From DASUMF01 sp040510575 (GTDB lineage Bacteria > Actinomycetota > Acidimicrobiia > IMCC26256 > DASPTH01), in contig JBEVIU010000041.1 in assembly GCA_040510575.1 (NCBI GenBank), positions 1-8,047 on the forward strand: a stretch of 8,047 nt of DNA, written 5' to 3'. Shown here in pieces: positions 1 through 6,282 of the stretch. How positions within the stretch are numbered: position 1 is the stretch's first letter; every line of letters begins with the position of its first letter. A program made the translations under genes and the position numbers. The notes below the pieces were generated by a model that saw only the letters and a list, made by a program, of their open reading frames with translations, ran no database searches and had not been told where the DNA came from.

Positions 1-386
1 GTCAGCACCAACAGCATCGAACCCGAGATCGCCACACCGAGCGCGCCGAGACCGACGATCGCCATCAGATTGGCCCGGTGGAGGAGGCGCTCCTTCTCGT
101 GGCGACGGAACACGAGGCGATGGTGCGCGACCGGCGCCGTGAGCAACGCGGTCGCCAGTGCGGCGAGCGAGAGATCGACGACGTACAGGGCCGTCTGCGT
201 GTCGTCGAGGGTCGAGAAGCGGGTCGTGAACGGCAGCGACAACAGGAATCCGAACAGCACCTGGACGCCGATGCTGGCAACGCGCAGCTCTTGCAGCAGC
301 TCGATGAGGTTCCGGTCGATGCGCTCGGCCTCGGTCTCATCGCGCCCGTCACCGGCGCGCTGCTCGGTTCCCCGGCTGTACCGCAC
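1..386 (-). CDS. DUF6328 family integral membrane protein, partial (C-terminus off the window)
   Basis: The reverse strand reads open from a GTG at 386 to the window edge (128 codons). A charged N-terminus leads into ERIDRNLIELLQELRV (about residues 21-36), then a hydrophobic segment (VQVLFGFLLSLPF, about 41-53), TRFSTLDDTQTALYVVDLSLAALATALLTAPVAHHRLVF (about 56-94), a basic RRHEKERLLHRAN loop, and a third hydrophobic segment cut by the edge. The LLQELRV-GVQVLFGFLL-PF order and the APVAHHRLVFRRHEKERLL block are typical of DUF6328 proteins, small multi-pass membrane proteins of about 150 residues and unknown function, common in actinobacteria. The GTG is the first usable start that leaves the divergent gene clear; an in-frame ATG at 446 would overlap that gene. 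No Shine-Dalgarno or -10 is obvious upstream. Confidence 0.82.
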   Translation of the reverse strand, partial: MRYSRGTEQRAGDGRDETEAERIDRNLIELLQELRVASIGVQVLFGFLLSLPFTTRFSTLDDTQTALYVVDLSLAALATALLTAPVAHHRLVFRRHEKERLLHRANLMAIVGLGALGVAISGSMLLVL

Positions 387-431
387 CCGTAGGTGATGTC
401 CACAACGACACGACCCACAAACCAGACCTGG

Positions 432-437
432 CAGGAT
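432..437 (+). promoter_or_regulatory. Possible -10 box (CAGGAT) for a leaderless LLM oxidoreductase transcript
   Basis: CAGGAT lies 7 bases before the ATG at 445, the same layout as the better -10 boxes before 3140 and 7063. It fits the NANNNT core but lacks the first T. AGGA (433-436) can also be read as a weak Shine-Dalgarno with an 8-base spacer to 445. Either reading favours ATG 445 over ATG 436, which would have no leader signal. No -35 is evident. Confidence 0.4.
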
Positions 438-444
438 GCGCACC

Positions 445-1350
445 ATGCAGCTCTCGATCTGGCCCAACACCGGGAACAGCTGGGAGGTCGTGCACGCCCT
501 CGCGTCGCACGCCGAGGCGACCGGATGGGACGGCGTGTGGATCGCCGATCACTTCATGCCCGCGTTCGGCGGGCCGAACGATCCCACCAACGAGTGCTTC
601 GCGCTCGTGGCCGCGCTCGCCGCGGCGGTGCCGCGCGTCCGCATCGGCACGCTCGTGTGCGGCAACACGTACCGCAATCCCGCGGTGCTCGCGAAGCAGG
701 CGGCCACCGTCGATGTGATCAGCGGGGGGCGCTTCGTGCTCGGGCTCGGTGCCGGATGGCAGGAGAGCGAGCACACCGCGTACGGCATCCCCTTCCCGAC
801 CGTCACCCAACGCCTCGACATGCTCGACGAGGCGTGCCAGATCGTGAAGGCGCTCACCACCAGTGAGGTGACCTCGTTCGACGGCCGCCACTACCAGCTG
901 CACGATGCGCCGTTGAGCCCGAAGCCGATCCAAGAACCGATGCCGCTCCTCGTGGGTGGTGCCGGTGAGCGACGCACGCTGCGCATCGCCGCGCAGTACG
1001 CCGACGAGTGGAACTGCTGGGGCACTCCCGAGGTGCTCGCGCACAAGAACGCGGTGCTCGACCGCTACTGCTCGGAGATCGGCCGTGACCCGTCGACGAT
1101 CAAGCGCTCGACGCAGGCCCTCGTGCACCTGAGCGAGGACACCCGCGTGCTCGACGAGTTGGGAGGCGCGCCGCAGACGTTGCCTGTGCTCATCGGCACC
1201 TCGGAGGAGCTCGCCGACCGCTTCCGCGAGTACGCCGCGGCCGGCGTCGACGAGTTCGTCGTGAGCGACCGTTCCCTCGGCGACGACGTCGGGGCGCGCA
1301 TCGACACGATGGACCGGATCGTCGCCGTCGCCCGAACCGCGTCGCCCTAA
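445..1350 (+). CDS. LLM-class (luciferase-like) F420-dependent oxidoreductase
   Basis: A 301-residue TIM-barrel flavin/F420 oxidoreductase of the bacterial luciferase-like superfamily. Visible landmarks are WDGVWIADHF (28-37), the strand-loop region from TLVCGNTYRNPAVLAKQ (69-85) to DVISGGRFVLGLGAGW (90-105), and PLLVGGAGERRTLRIAAQYADEWN (167-190), which are the usual cofactor-binding blocks of TIGR03560-like actinobacterial members. The length is normal for the family. The presence of F420 is inferred from family and lineage; the substrate cannot be read from the sequence. An in-frame ATG at 436 would add three residues (MRT), but 445 is preferred because AGGA/CAGGAT sits correctly before it. 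The gene is divergent from the DUF6328 gene and its TAA stop overlaps the stop of the convergent membrane-protein gene, so it is probably transcribed alone. Confidence 0.9.
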   Translation: MQLSIWPNTGNSWEVVHALASHAEATGWDGVWIADHFMPAFGGPNDPTNECFALVAALAAAVPRVRIGTLVCGNTYRNPAVLAKQAATVDVISGGRFVLGLGAGWQESEHTAYGIPFPTVTQRLDMLDEACQIVKALTTSEVTSFDGRHYQLHDAPLSPKPIQEPMPLLVGGAGERRTLRIAAQYADEWNCWGTPEVLAHKNAVLDRYCSEIGRDPSTIKRSTQALVHLSEDTRVLDELGGAPQTLPVLIGTSEELADRFREYAAAGVDEFVVSDRSLGDDVGARIDTMDRIVAVARTASP

Positions 1351-2261
1351 GCGGTTCCGATCGCGGCCGTCGCGCCGGTCACGTCGGTTGCGTGCGGCGC
1401 CGGTGGGTCGTCGAGCGTGCGTTCCGGCAGGAGGAGCGCCGCACCCACGAAGAAGGCGACACCGCCGAGGAACGTGCCCAGGTTCATCAGTGCGACGTTG
1501 CGCACCTGCTCGCTGCCCGGCACGACCTTGGCCGCGACGGCCGACGCGCCGAACGCGATCGAGCCCGCGAGGTTGAGGCCTGCGATCCACCACGACAGAT
1601 CTCGAGGTCGCCACGACCAGAACGAGTGGCCCACCTCTCCCCACGCCAGCCCACTGGCGACCAGGAAGCAGATGCAGCCGTACACATTCGGCTTCCACAC
1701 GAAGCGTTCGGCCTGCTCCGCGGTGAGGCTCGTCCACATGGCACTGAAGGTGCTCACGTTGAAGAAGACGGTGCCGACGAGTTGCACCGACGATGCCCAC
1801 CAGTCGACGCGCCGCGGTTCGAAGCTGAAGAATCGCGGGCGTCGGCGCGCGTCGCCCGCGCTCGTGAGCGACGGGTCGGCGTTGAGCACCTCGAGGTACT
1901 GCAGAGCCGAAGCGGTGGTGAAGAAGATCGATCCGACGAAGAACGTGATCCCGTCGGCGGCGACGCCGACCAGGTCGACGTATCCGGGCGCCGCACCCAC
2001 CGCGAAGCACAACGAGCCGATCGCGAACAGCACACCGATCCACCACCCGATCGCGTCGGGCGCCCACCAGGTGGAGGTGCGTCTGCGGTCGAGCAGCGAA
2101 TGGCGCTTGCGCTGGGCTCGCGACGTCCATTCGACGAGCGCGCCGTCGGCACGACGAAAATGCGCGCGGCTGACGAAGGGCCACGGACCCGAGGTGTCGA
2201 TGCACGTCCAGCCGTTGGGAACCGCGAGATGGGAAGGAGCTGATGCACGCACGACGGCCAT
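1347..2261 (-). CDS. Six-helix membrane protein with three internal WW-G(S/T)-F repeats, function unknown
   Basis: A 304-residue protein with a polar N-terminal part (about 1-65, rich in Arg and Trp: GWTCIDTSGPWPF, RAQRKRHSLLDRRR) and six hydrophobic segments at about 71-91, 97-123, 154-176, 192-211, 222-246 and 257-279, followed by a short Ala/Thr/Pro tail. Helices 1, 3 and 5 share a motif: WWIGVLFAIGSLCF (73-86), WWASSVQLVGTVFF (154-167) and WWIAGLNLAGSIAF (224-237). In each, the second Trp is 8 residues before the Gly of G(S/T)xxF. Helices 2 and 6 also resemble each other (TFFVGSIFF, TFLGGVAFF). The pattern suggests a tandem repeat of a two-helix unit, faintly like YrhK-type domains; that link is from memory and weak. 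No catalytic residues are evident. The ATG at 2261 has no clear Shine-Dalgarno; a GTG three codons later is an alternative. The gene is divergent from the phosphatase gene across 81 bases. Confidence 0.85.
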   Translation of the reverse strand: MAVVRASAPSHLAVPNGWTCIDTSGPWPFVSRAHFRRADGALVEWTSRAQRKRHSLLDRRRTSTWWAPDAIGWWIGVLFAIGSLCFAVGAAPGYVDLVGVAADGITFFVGSIFFTTASALQYLEVLNADPSLTSAGDARRRPRFFSFEPRRVDWWASSVQLVGTVFFNVSTFSAMWTSLTAEQAERFVWKPNVYGCICFLVASGLAWGEVGHSFWSWRPRDLSWWIAGLNLAGSIAFGASAVAAKVVPGSEQVRNVALMNLGTFLGGVAFFVGAALLLPERTLDDPPAPHATDVTGATAAIGTA

Positions 2262-2282
2262 CGTGGCATGCCGGGAGATGTC

Positions 2283-2311
2283 GCAGGTCCATTCACCGCC
2301 CGGTCACCTGC
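2283..2311. repeat. Inverted repeat GCAGGT-N17-ACCTGC in a divergent promoter region
   Basis: Perfect 6-base arms (2283-2288 and 2306-2311), centres about 23 bases apart (roughly two helical turns), lie in the 81-base gap between the divergent membrane-protein and phosphatase genes. The position fits an operator for a dimeric or tetrameric regulator acting on both genes, but arms this short occur by chance in GC-rich DNA. No regulator gene is adjacent. Confidence 0.25.
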
Positions 2312-2328
2312 TGTTCGCCTCCGCGCGC

Positions 2329-2334
2329 GATGAT
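2329..2334 (+). promoter_or_regulatory. Possible -10 box (GATGAT) for the phosphatase gene
   Basis: GATGAT ends 8 bases before the ATG at 2343, so a start point at or next to the ATG is expected if it is a -10. No Shine-Dalgarno is present between it and the start, which fits a leaderless transcript. It departs from TANNNT at the first base, so the call is weak alone and rests on the same layout at other genes in the window. Confidence 0.35.
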
Positions 2335-2342
2335 CGGCATCG

Positions 2343-3116
2343 ATGGCCGATGAACAGCGACACGTCGAGTTCGAGGCATGCTTCAACTTCCGCGACCTCG
2401 GGGGCTACCCGACAACCGACGGAGGGCAGGTGCGTTGGGGAACGCTCTACCGTTCCGACACGCTGCACCGCCTGACCGACGCCGACGCCGACGTCTTTCG
2501 CGCGCTCGGGCTCCACACGGTCATCGACCTGCGCTCCGTCACCGAGGTCGACGACCATGGTCGCCTCGATCCCGCACACGACCATCTCGCGTGGCACCAC
2601 GTCGCCATGCTCGACAACCTCCGGTTGGCGCCCAGCGCGCCGGACGATCCCCCGGTGGCGGTCCCACTTCCCGCCGACGATGTGGCGCCCGGCGAGGGCT
2701 ACCTCGTGATCGCGGAGCAGTTCGGCTCGTCCCTCGCGCGCGTGTTCGAGCTCATCGCCGCCGACGACGCGCTCCCCGCGGTGTTCCACTGCACCTCGGG
2801 CAAGGATCGCACCGGCATCGTGGCGGCGCTCACCCTCGACCTGCTCGGCGTCGATGACGCCACCATCGCAGCCGACTACGTGCTCACCGCCGAGTCACGC
2901 GCTCGAAGCGCGCCGTGGATCCAAGCCAACGAGCCCGAGTTCGCGGCGTTCCTCCGCCAGATCCCACCCGAACGCCGTGTGATCGAAGGCGAGACGATCG
3001 TCGGTTTCCTCGAGCTGGTGCGGGCGAAGTACGGGAGCGGCCGCGAGCTGCTCCTCCACCTCGGCGTGCGCGACACCGATCTCGACGCCCTCCACGGGCG
3101 ACTGGTCGAGCACTGA
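2343..3116 (+). CDS. Tyrosine-protein phosphatase, MptpB/LipA-like (Y_phosphatase3 type)
   Basis: A 257-residue cytoplasmic phosphatase. The order of motifs matches the MptpB family: NFRDLGGY (15-22), GTLYRSDTL (33-41), VIDLRS (60-65) and the P-loop HCTSGKDRTG (149-158). In the P-loop, Cys150 is the expected nucleophile and Arg156 binds phosphate; the K-D-R-T-G run is typical of MptpB-type enzymes that act on phosphotyrosine and, in some members, phosphoinositides. A conserved-looking C-terminal helical part (ADYVLTAESR, GETIVGFLELVRAKYG) follows. Length is close to MptpB (276 residues). There is no signal peptide, so export is not indicated, and the substrate is unknown. The gene starts 81 bases from the divergent membrane-protein gene and ends 23 bases before the next plus-strand gene, which has its own -10. 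Confidence 0.93.
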   Translation: MADEQRHVEFEACFNFRDLGGYPTTDGGQVRWGTLYRSDTLHRLTDADADVFRALGLHTVIDLRSVTEVDDHGRLDPAHDHLAWHHVAMLDNLRLAPSAPDDPPVAVPLPADDVAPGEGYLVIAEQFGSSLARVFELIAADDALPAVFHCTSGKDRTGIVAALTLDLLGVDDATIAADYVLTAESRARSAPWIQANEPEFAAFLRQIPPERRVIEGETIVGFLELVRAKYGSGRELLLHLGVRDTDLDALHGRLVEH

Positions 3117-3127
3117 CTCCGCCGCGG

Positions 3128-3133
3128 TAGATT
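3128..3133 (+). promoter_or_regulatory. -10 box TAGATT for a leaderless transcript
   Basis: TAGATT is a good TANNNT match ending 6 bases before the ATG at 3140, so transcription should begin at or beside the start codon. There is no Shine-Dalgarno between them. It lies in the 23-base gap after the phosphatase stop, so the downstream gene can be transcribed independently. No convincing -35 is visible 17-18 bases upstream. Confidence 0.65.
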
Positions 3134-3139
3134 CCCGCC

Positions 3140-3580
3140 ATGACCGCTGCAGAAGTCCCTGAACACGACCATGAGATCAAGATCAAGGGCGGCTCGTTCG
3201 AGCTGAGCGACCTCGGGCACCTCATGCCCGGAATGGCCGAGATCATGCCGCTCGTCGGTGGCCGGATCTGGAAGTGCTACTACGCCGGGAAGGCGAAGAA
3301 CCGCGCCCTCGCAGCGTTCCAGCTCTCCGAGGCGGTGAACCTGCTCGAGAAGGGCGCGATCCTGCGACCCAAGTACGGCGACGACATGGAGGTGTTCCTG
3401 TCGGGCATCGTGGCGACGATCCGCACCGCGATCCAGGACGAAGACTGGGACACGTTCGAGTCGGCCTTCGACACCATGATCGAAGACGCGAACGGCTACC
3501 ACGAGCAGTACGACAAGGGCTTTCTGCGCTGGAAGATGCCCGACGAGCCGCCGCCCGACCTCGACCTCACCGCCACCTGA
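3140..3580 (+). CDS. Small helical protein, possible haem-less relative of CxxCH proteins
   Basis: A 146-residue acidic protein without signal peptide or membrane segment; I do not recognise a named family with certainty. After a polar N-terminus (HDHEIKIKGGSFEL) it is predicted by eye to be mostly helical: SDLGHLMPGMAEIMPLVGG (23-41), IWKCYYAGKAKNRALAAFQL (43-62), SEAVNLLEKG, DDMEVFLSGIVATIRTAI (81-98), DWDTFESAFDTMIEDANGYH (102-121), then a Pro-rich acidic tail. The order YYAGKAKNRALAAFQL...F..AFD...ANGYH....GF...P resembles, from memory, small proteobacterial helical proteins with LWFAGQAGNWPLAAYEL...F..AYD.LT.ACNACH....GFI...P. Here ANGYH (117-121) stands where the haem motif CNACH would be; the His is kept and both Cys are gone. 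A cytoplasmic non-haem role would follow, but this is inference. The gene is convergent with the ETF operon, with an 18-base gap. Confidence 0.8.
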   Translation: MTAAEVPEHDHEIKIKGGSFELSDLGHLMPGMAEIMPLVGGRIWKCYYAGKAKNRALAAFQLSEAVNLLEKGAILRPKYGDDMEVFLSGIVATIRTAIQDEDWDTFESAFDTMIEDANGYHEQYDKGFLRWKMPDEPPPDLDLTAT

Positions 3581-3605
3581 CACCGAGGTCGGCGCGTTTC
3601 AGGTG
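3574..3605. terminator. Inverted repeat holding both convergent stop codons, possible weak bidirectional terminator
   Basis: CACCTGA (3574-3580) pairs with TCAGGTG (3599-3605). Both arms are the final Thr codon plus TGA stop of the two convergent genes, so part of the symmetry follows from both proteins ending in Thr. The 18-base loop contains CCGAGGTCGG, itself a small hairpin. There is no clean U-tract on either strand (only TTT in the loop), so intrinsic termination here would be inefficient at best. Confidence 0.3.
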
Positions 3606-5314
3606 AGGGTGTACTCCGGGCCGGAGGGCGACTCCGGCGGCGTGAGGCGCCCACCCTTCGCGGTGATCGCACCACACTCCACGCAGTTCGACGGCTCGAG
3701 CTCGACGGTGACGAGACCGTCGTCACCCACCGCGCCGATCGCGTACACCTGCGCGGGACACATGTTCACCCACAGCTCGGCGACGTCGCGAGCGACGCGC
3801 GTCTCGAGTTGGACGTGGCACGGCTGGTCGTCGCGCGTCTTGTTGCCCGCGGCGAACACCGACGAGAGCTTGTCGAAGGTGAGCTTGCCGTCGGGCTTGG
3901 GGTAGCGCTCGGCGCGGTCGGTGCGCAGCAGCGGCTGCTCGGCATCGGGCTCGCAGGGCATCTTGCCGAGATCGATCCGGCCCTTCGACAACGTCATCGC
4001 ACCGGCGAACGCGGCACCGAGCACGAACCCGTGGCCGAACACGTTGCGCATGTCGCGCACTTCGTGGAGATCGCTCCAGATGAAGCTGGCACGGATCGCG
4101 TCGTCGTACGACGCGAGCGCGTCGACTGAGGGCGCGACCGCTCCCGCGCCGGAGACGGGGGCGGCGTCGCGCACCGCGGCGAACGCGGCCTCGGCGGCCA
4201 ACCGGCCCGACTCGACGGCGTAGTGCACGCCTTTCAGCGTCGGGATGTTCACCATGCCGGCGCCGTCGCCGCAGAGCAGGAGGCCGGGCGCGTGGAACTG
4301 CGCGGGCAACGAGTGGAACCCTCCGCCGGGAATCGTCTTGGCGCCCCACTCGAGTCGTTCGCCGCCCTCGAGGATGGGCCGGATCCGCGGGTGCGTCTTC
4401 AGCTCCTGGAGCAGGTCATGCGCGGAGAGCGTGACGTCGCGGTAGTCGAGCCCGACGACCATGCCGATCGAGACCATGTCGTCGCCCATCGGGTAGATGA
4501 ACGAACCTCCGAACTCGTGGTACTTGGCCTGGGGGCGCAACGGCCAGCCCAACGTGTGGATGATGCGGTCGAGCGGCCGGGCGACGCGCCACACCTCCTT
4601 CACGCCGAGCTCCCACACCTGTGGCGCTTCGCCGTGGAGGCCGAAGTGATCGAGCGCGACGTTGCTCAGGTGTCCGGTCGTGCCCTCGGCGAGCACGGTG
4701 ACCTGAGCGACGATGTCGTTGCCCGGTTCGTAGTTCCCGAGCTCCGCGCCGTCGCGCCCGCGGCCGCGCTCACCGGTGCGCACGCCGACCACGGCACCGT
4801 CGTCGATGAGCAGCTGGTCGGCCGCGGTCTCGGGCAGGATCATCGCGCCGGCGTCCTCGGCCTTCTCGGCGAGCCAGCGTCCGAGCTGTGACACCGACAC
4901 GATCACGTTGCCGTGGTTGCGCATGGTCGGCGGCGGCGGGATCGGCATCGACCGGTCGCGCATCATCACGTACACCGACTCGCCCTTCACCGGCCCGTAG
5001 TTGGGCATGTCGGCGAGCGCGTCGTCACCCAGCAACGTGCGCAGCGATCGCGTGTTGAGCACCGCGCCCGACAGGAGGTGCGCACCAGGGTGCGCGCCCT
5101 TCTCGACCACCGCGAGCGGAACCTCGCCGAGGCGGTCGGCGACGTCGGGGTGCTCGTCGAGCAGCTGGCCGAACCGGATCGCGCACGCGAGCCCGGCCGG
5201 CCCTGCACCCACCACGAGCACGCCGACCTCGATCCGTTCGTCGACCGGGTCGGTGGGGACCGCGACGCGCGACTCGGGATCGAAGCGCGGCGGGTAGTCA
5301 GCGGGACGACTCAC
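3599..5314 (-). CDS. Electron transfer flavoprotein-quinone oxidoreductase (ETF-QO/FixC type)
   Basis: A 571-residue flavoprotein that would take electrons from reduced ETF (EtfBA) and reduce membrane quinone, probably menaquinone here. Visible parts: the FAD dinucleotide fold VLVVGAGPAGLACAIRFG (32-49), EKGAHPGAHLLSGAVL (71-86), the insert with VLAEGTTGHL (207-216), LLLCGDGAGMVNIPTLKGVH (345-364) closing the FAD site, EYPKPDGQ-like RYPKPDGKLTFDKLSSV (470-486) and DDQPCHV (495-501). The C-terminal Fe-S region has MCPAQVY (518-524) and NCVECGAI (543-550). The canonical motif is CPAGVY plus CxxCxxC; here the last Cys is Ile550, leaving Cys519, Cys544 and Cys547. The full length and intact FAD motifs argue against a dead gene. 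The GTG at 5314 overlaps the etfA stop (GTGA), which sets the start and implies translational coupling. It is the last gene of the etfB-etfA-ETFQO operon. Confidence 0.95.
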   Translation of the reverse strand: MSRPADYPPRFDPESRVAVPTDPVDERIEVGVLVVGAGPAGLACAIRFGQLLDEHPDVADRLGEVPLAVVEKGAHPGAHLLSGAVLNTRSLRTLLGDDALADMPNYGPVKGESVYVMMRDRSMPIPPPPTMRNHGNVIVSVSQLGRWLAEKAEDAGAMILPETAADQLLIDDGAVVGVRTGERGRGRDGAELGNYEPGNDIVAQVTVLAEGTTGHLSNVALDHFGLHGEAPQVWELGVKEVWRVARPLDRIIHTLGWPLRPQAKYHEFGGSFIYPMGDDMVSIGMVVGLDYRDVTLSAHDLLQELKTHPRIRPILEGGERLEWGAKTIPGGGFHSLPAQFHAPGLLLCGDGAGMVNIPTLKGVHYAVESGRLAAEAAFAAVRDAAPVSGAGAVAPSVDALASYDDAIRASFIWSDLHEVRDMRNVFGHGFVLGAAFAGAMTLSKGRIDLGKMPCEPDAEQPLLRTDRAERYPKPDGKLTFDKLSSVFAAGNKTRDDQPCHVQLETRVARDVAELWVNMCPAQVYAIGAVGDDGLVTVELEPSNCVECGAITAKGGRLTPPESPSGPEYTLT

Positions 5315-6282
5315 GACGTGCCTTTGCGCTCCCGCAGCAGCTCGATGAGGCGGGGCACGATCGTGTGCACGTCGCCCACCACCGCGAGGTCGCTGAACTC
5401 GAAGATCGGCGCGTTCGGATCTTTGTTGATCGCGACGATCACCTTCGCGTTCTGCATTCCCACCTTGTGCTGCACCGCGCCCGAGATGCCCAGCGCCACG
5501 TAGAGCTTCGGCGACACTGTCTTGCCGGTCTGCCCGATCTGTGCGGAATGCGGGTACCAACCCTTGTACACGACCGCGCGGGTGGCACCGACCGCGCCGT
5601 CGACGAGGGCGGCGAGCTCCTCGGCGAGCGCGAAACCCTCCGCCGATCCGAGACCGATCCCGCCGGCGACGACGACTTCGGCATCCTCGATCGAGGGACC
5701 TTCGTCCGCGCGCAGCTCTCGGCTCGTGATCATGGCCAGGCGCGAGTGCGCTTGCATCGGCGCGTCGACCAGCTCGACCTTCGCTTCGCCGCCCGTCGCC
5801 ACCGCTTCGAACGACCCGGCACGGAAGAGCGCCACGCGAGTGTCAGATCGCCATGCGACGTCGACGACCACGGAGTCCGAGAGCGCCGGGCGCCGACCCA
5901 CGAGGCTGCCGTCGCGCGGCTCGAGGTCGATGAGGTCCCAGTTGAGCCCGGCGCCGAGACGCGCGGCGAGGCCGGCGGCGACATCGGCGGCGAGCACCGA
6001 GTTGGAGAACAACACGGTGTCGTGTCCACTGCTTCGAACGACGTGCTCGAGCACGTCGACGCGCGGCTGCGGCAGTGGCGAACCGAACGAGTCGTCCTGC
6101 GCGAGGTACACGGTTGCCGCGCCGTACTTCCCCGCTTCCGCGGCGAGCTCGGTGAGCGGCGACGCGCCGACGATCACCGCGGCCACGTCGACGCCGTCGA
6201 TCGACGCTGCTTTCGTGAGCAGGCCGAGCGACCCCTTGGCGAGGGTCCCCTCGTGGTGCTCGAGGAACACGAGGAGGCTCAT
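5311..6282 (-). CDS. etfA: Electron transfer flavoprotein alpha subunit
   Basis: A 323-residue protein, normal for EtfA/FixB. It pairs with EtfB to form a soluble FAD heterodimer that accepts electrons from acyl-CoA dehydrogenases and similar enzymes. The N-terminal domain (MSLLVFLEHHEGTLAKGSLGL through about 190) has the nucleotide-binding-like fold; the C-terminal FAD domain has VVVAGGIGLGSAEGF (203-217), ATRAVVYKGWYPHSAQIGQT (233-252) and the EtfA signature at 260-286 (LYVALGISGAVQH, then G275 and IVAIN), followed by KDPNAPIFEFSDLAVVGD. Arg235 and the SAQIGQTG loop are expected FAD contacts. The ATG at 6282 overlaps the etfB stop as ATGA, and the TGA stop overlaps the GTG of the oxidoreductase gene, so translation of the three genes is probably coupled. 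There is no Shine-Dalgarno of note before the start. Confidence 0.97.
   Translation of the reverse strand: MSLLVFLEHHEGTLAKGSLGLLTKAASIDGVDVAAVIVGASPLTELAAEAGKYGAATVYLAQDDSFGSPLPQPRVDVLEHVVRSSGHDTVLFSNSVLAADVAAGLAARLGAGLNWDLIDLEPRDGSLVGRRPALSDSVVVDVAWRSDTRVALFRAGSFEAVATGGEAKVELVDAPMQAHSRLAMITSRELRADEGPSIEDAEVVVAGGIGLGSAEGFALAEELAALVDGAVGATRAVVYKGWYPHSAQIGQTGKTVSPKLYVALGISGAVQHKVGMQNAKVIVAINKDPNAPIFEFSDLAVVGDVHTIVPRLIELLRERKGTS

Noticed and set aside
65..418. A 117-codon minus-strand frame (Ser/Arg/Cys-rich)
   Set aside because: Wrong frame over the DUF6328 gene, whose own frame gives a recognisable membrane protein.
349..2292. A 647-codon open frame on the minus strand across the oxidoreductase and membrane-protein genes
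   Set aside because: Arg/His/Gly-rich low-complexity product, antisense or out of frame to two genes with clear protein-like sequence; long false frames are expected at this GC content.
1417..2475. A 352-codon plus-strand open frame opposite the membrane protein
   Set aside because: Product is Arg/Ser/Thr-rich without recognisable domain, while the opposite strand encodes clear membrane helices with an internal repeat.
5315..5560. An 82-residue N-terminal extension of the ETF-quinone oxidoreductase frame
   Set aside because: It lies inside etfA in another frame and is Arg/Ala-rich; homology begins only after the GTG at 5314, which overlaps the etfA stop.
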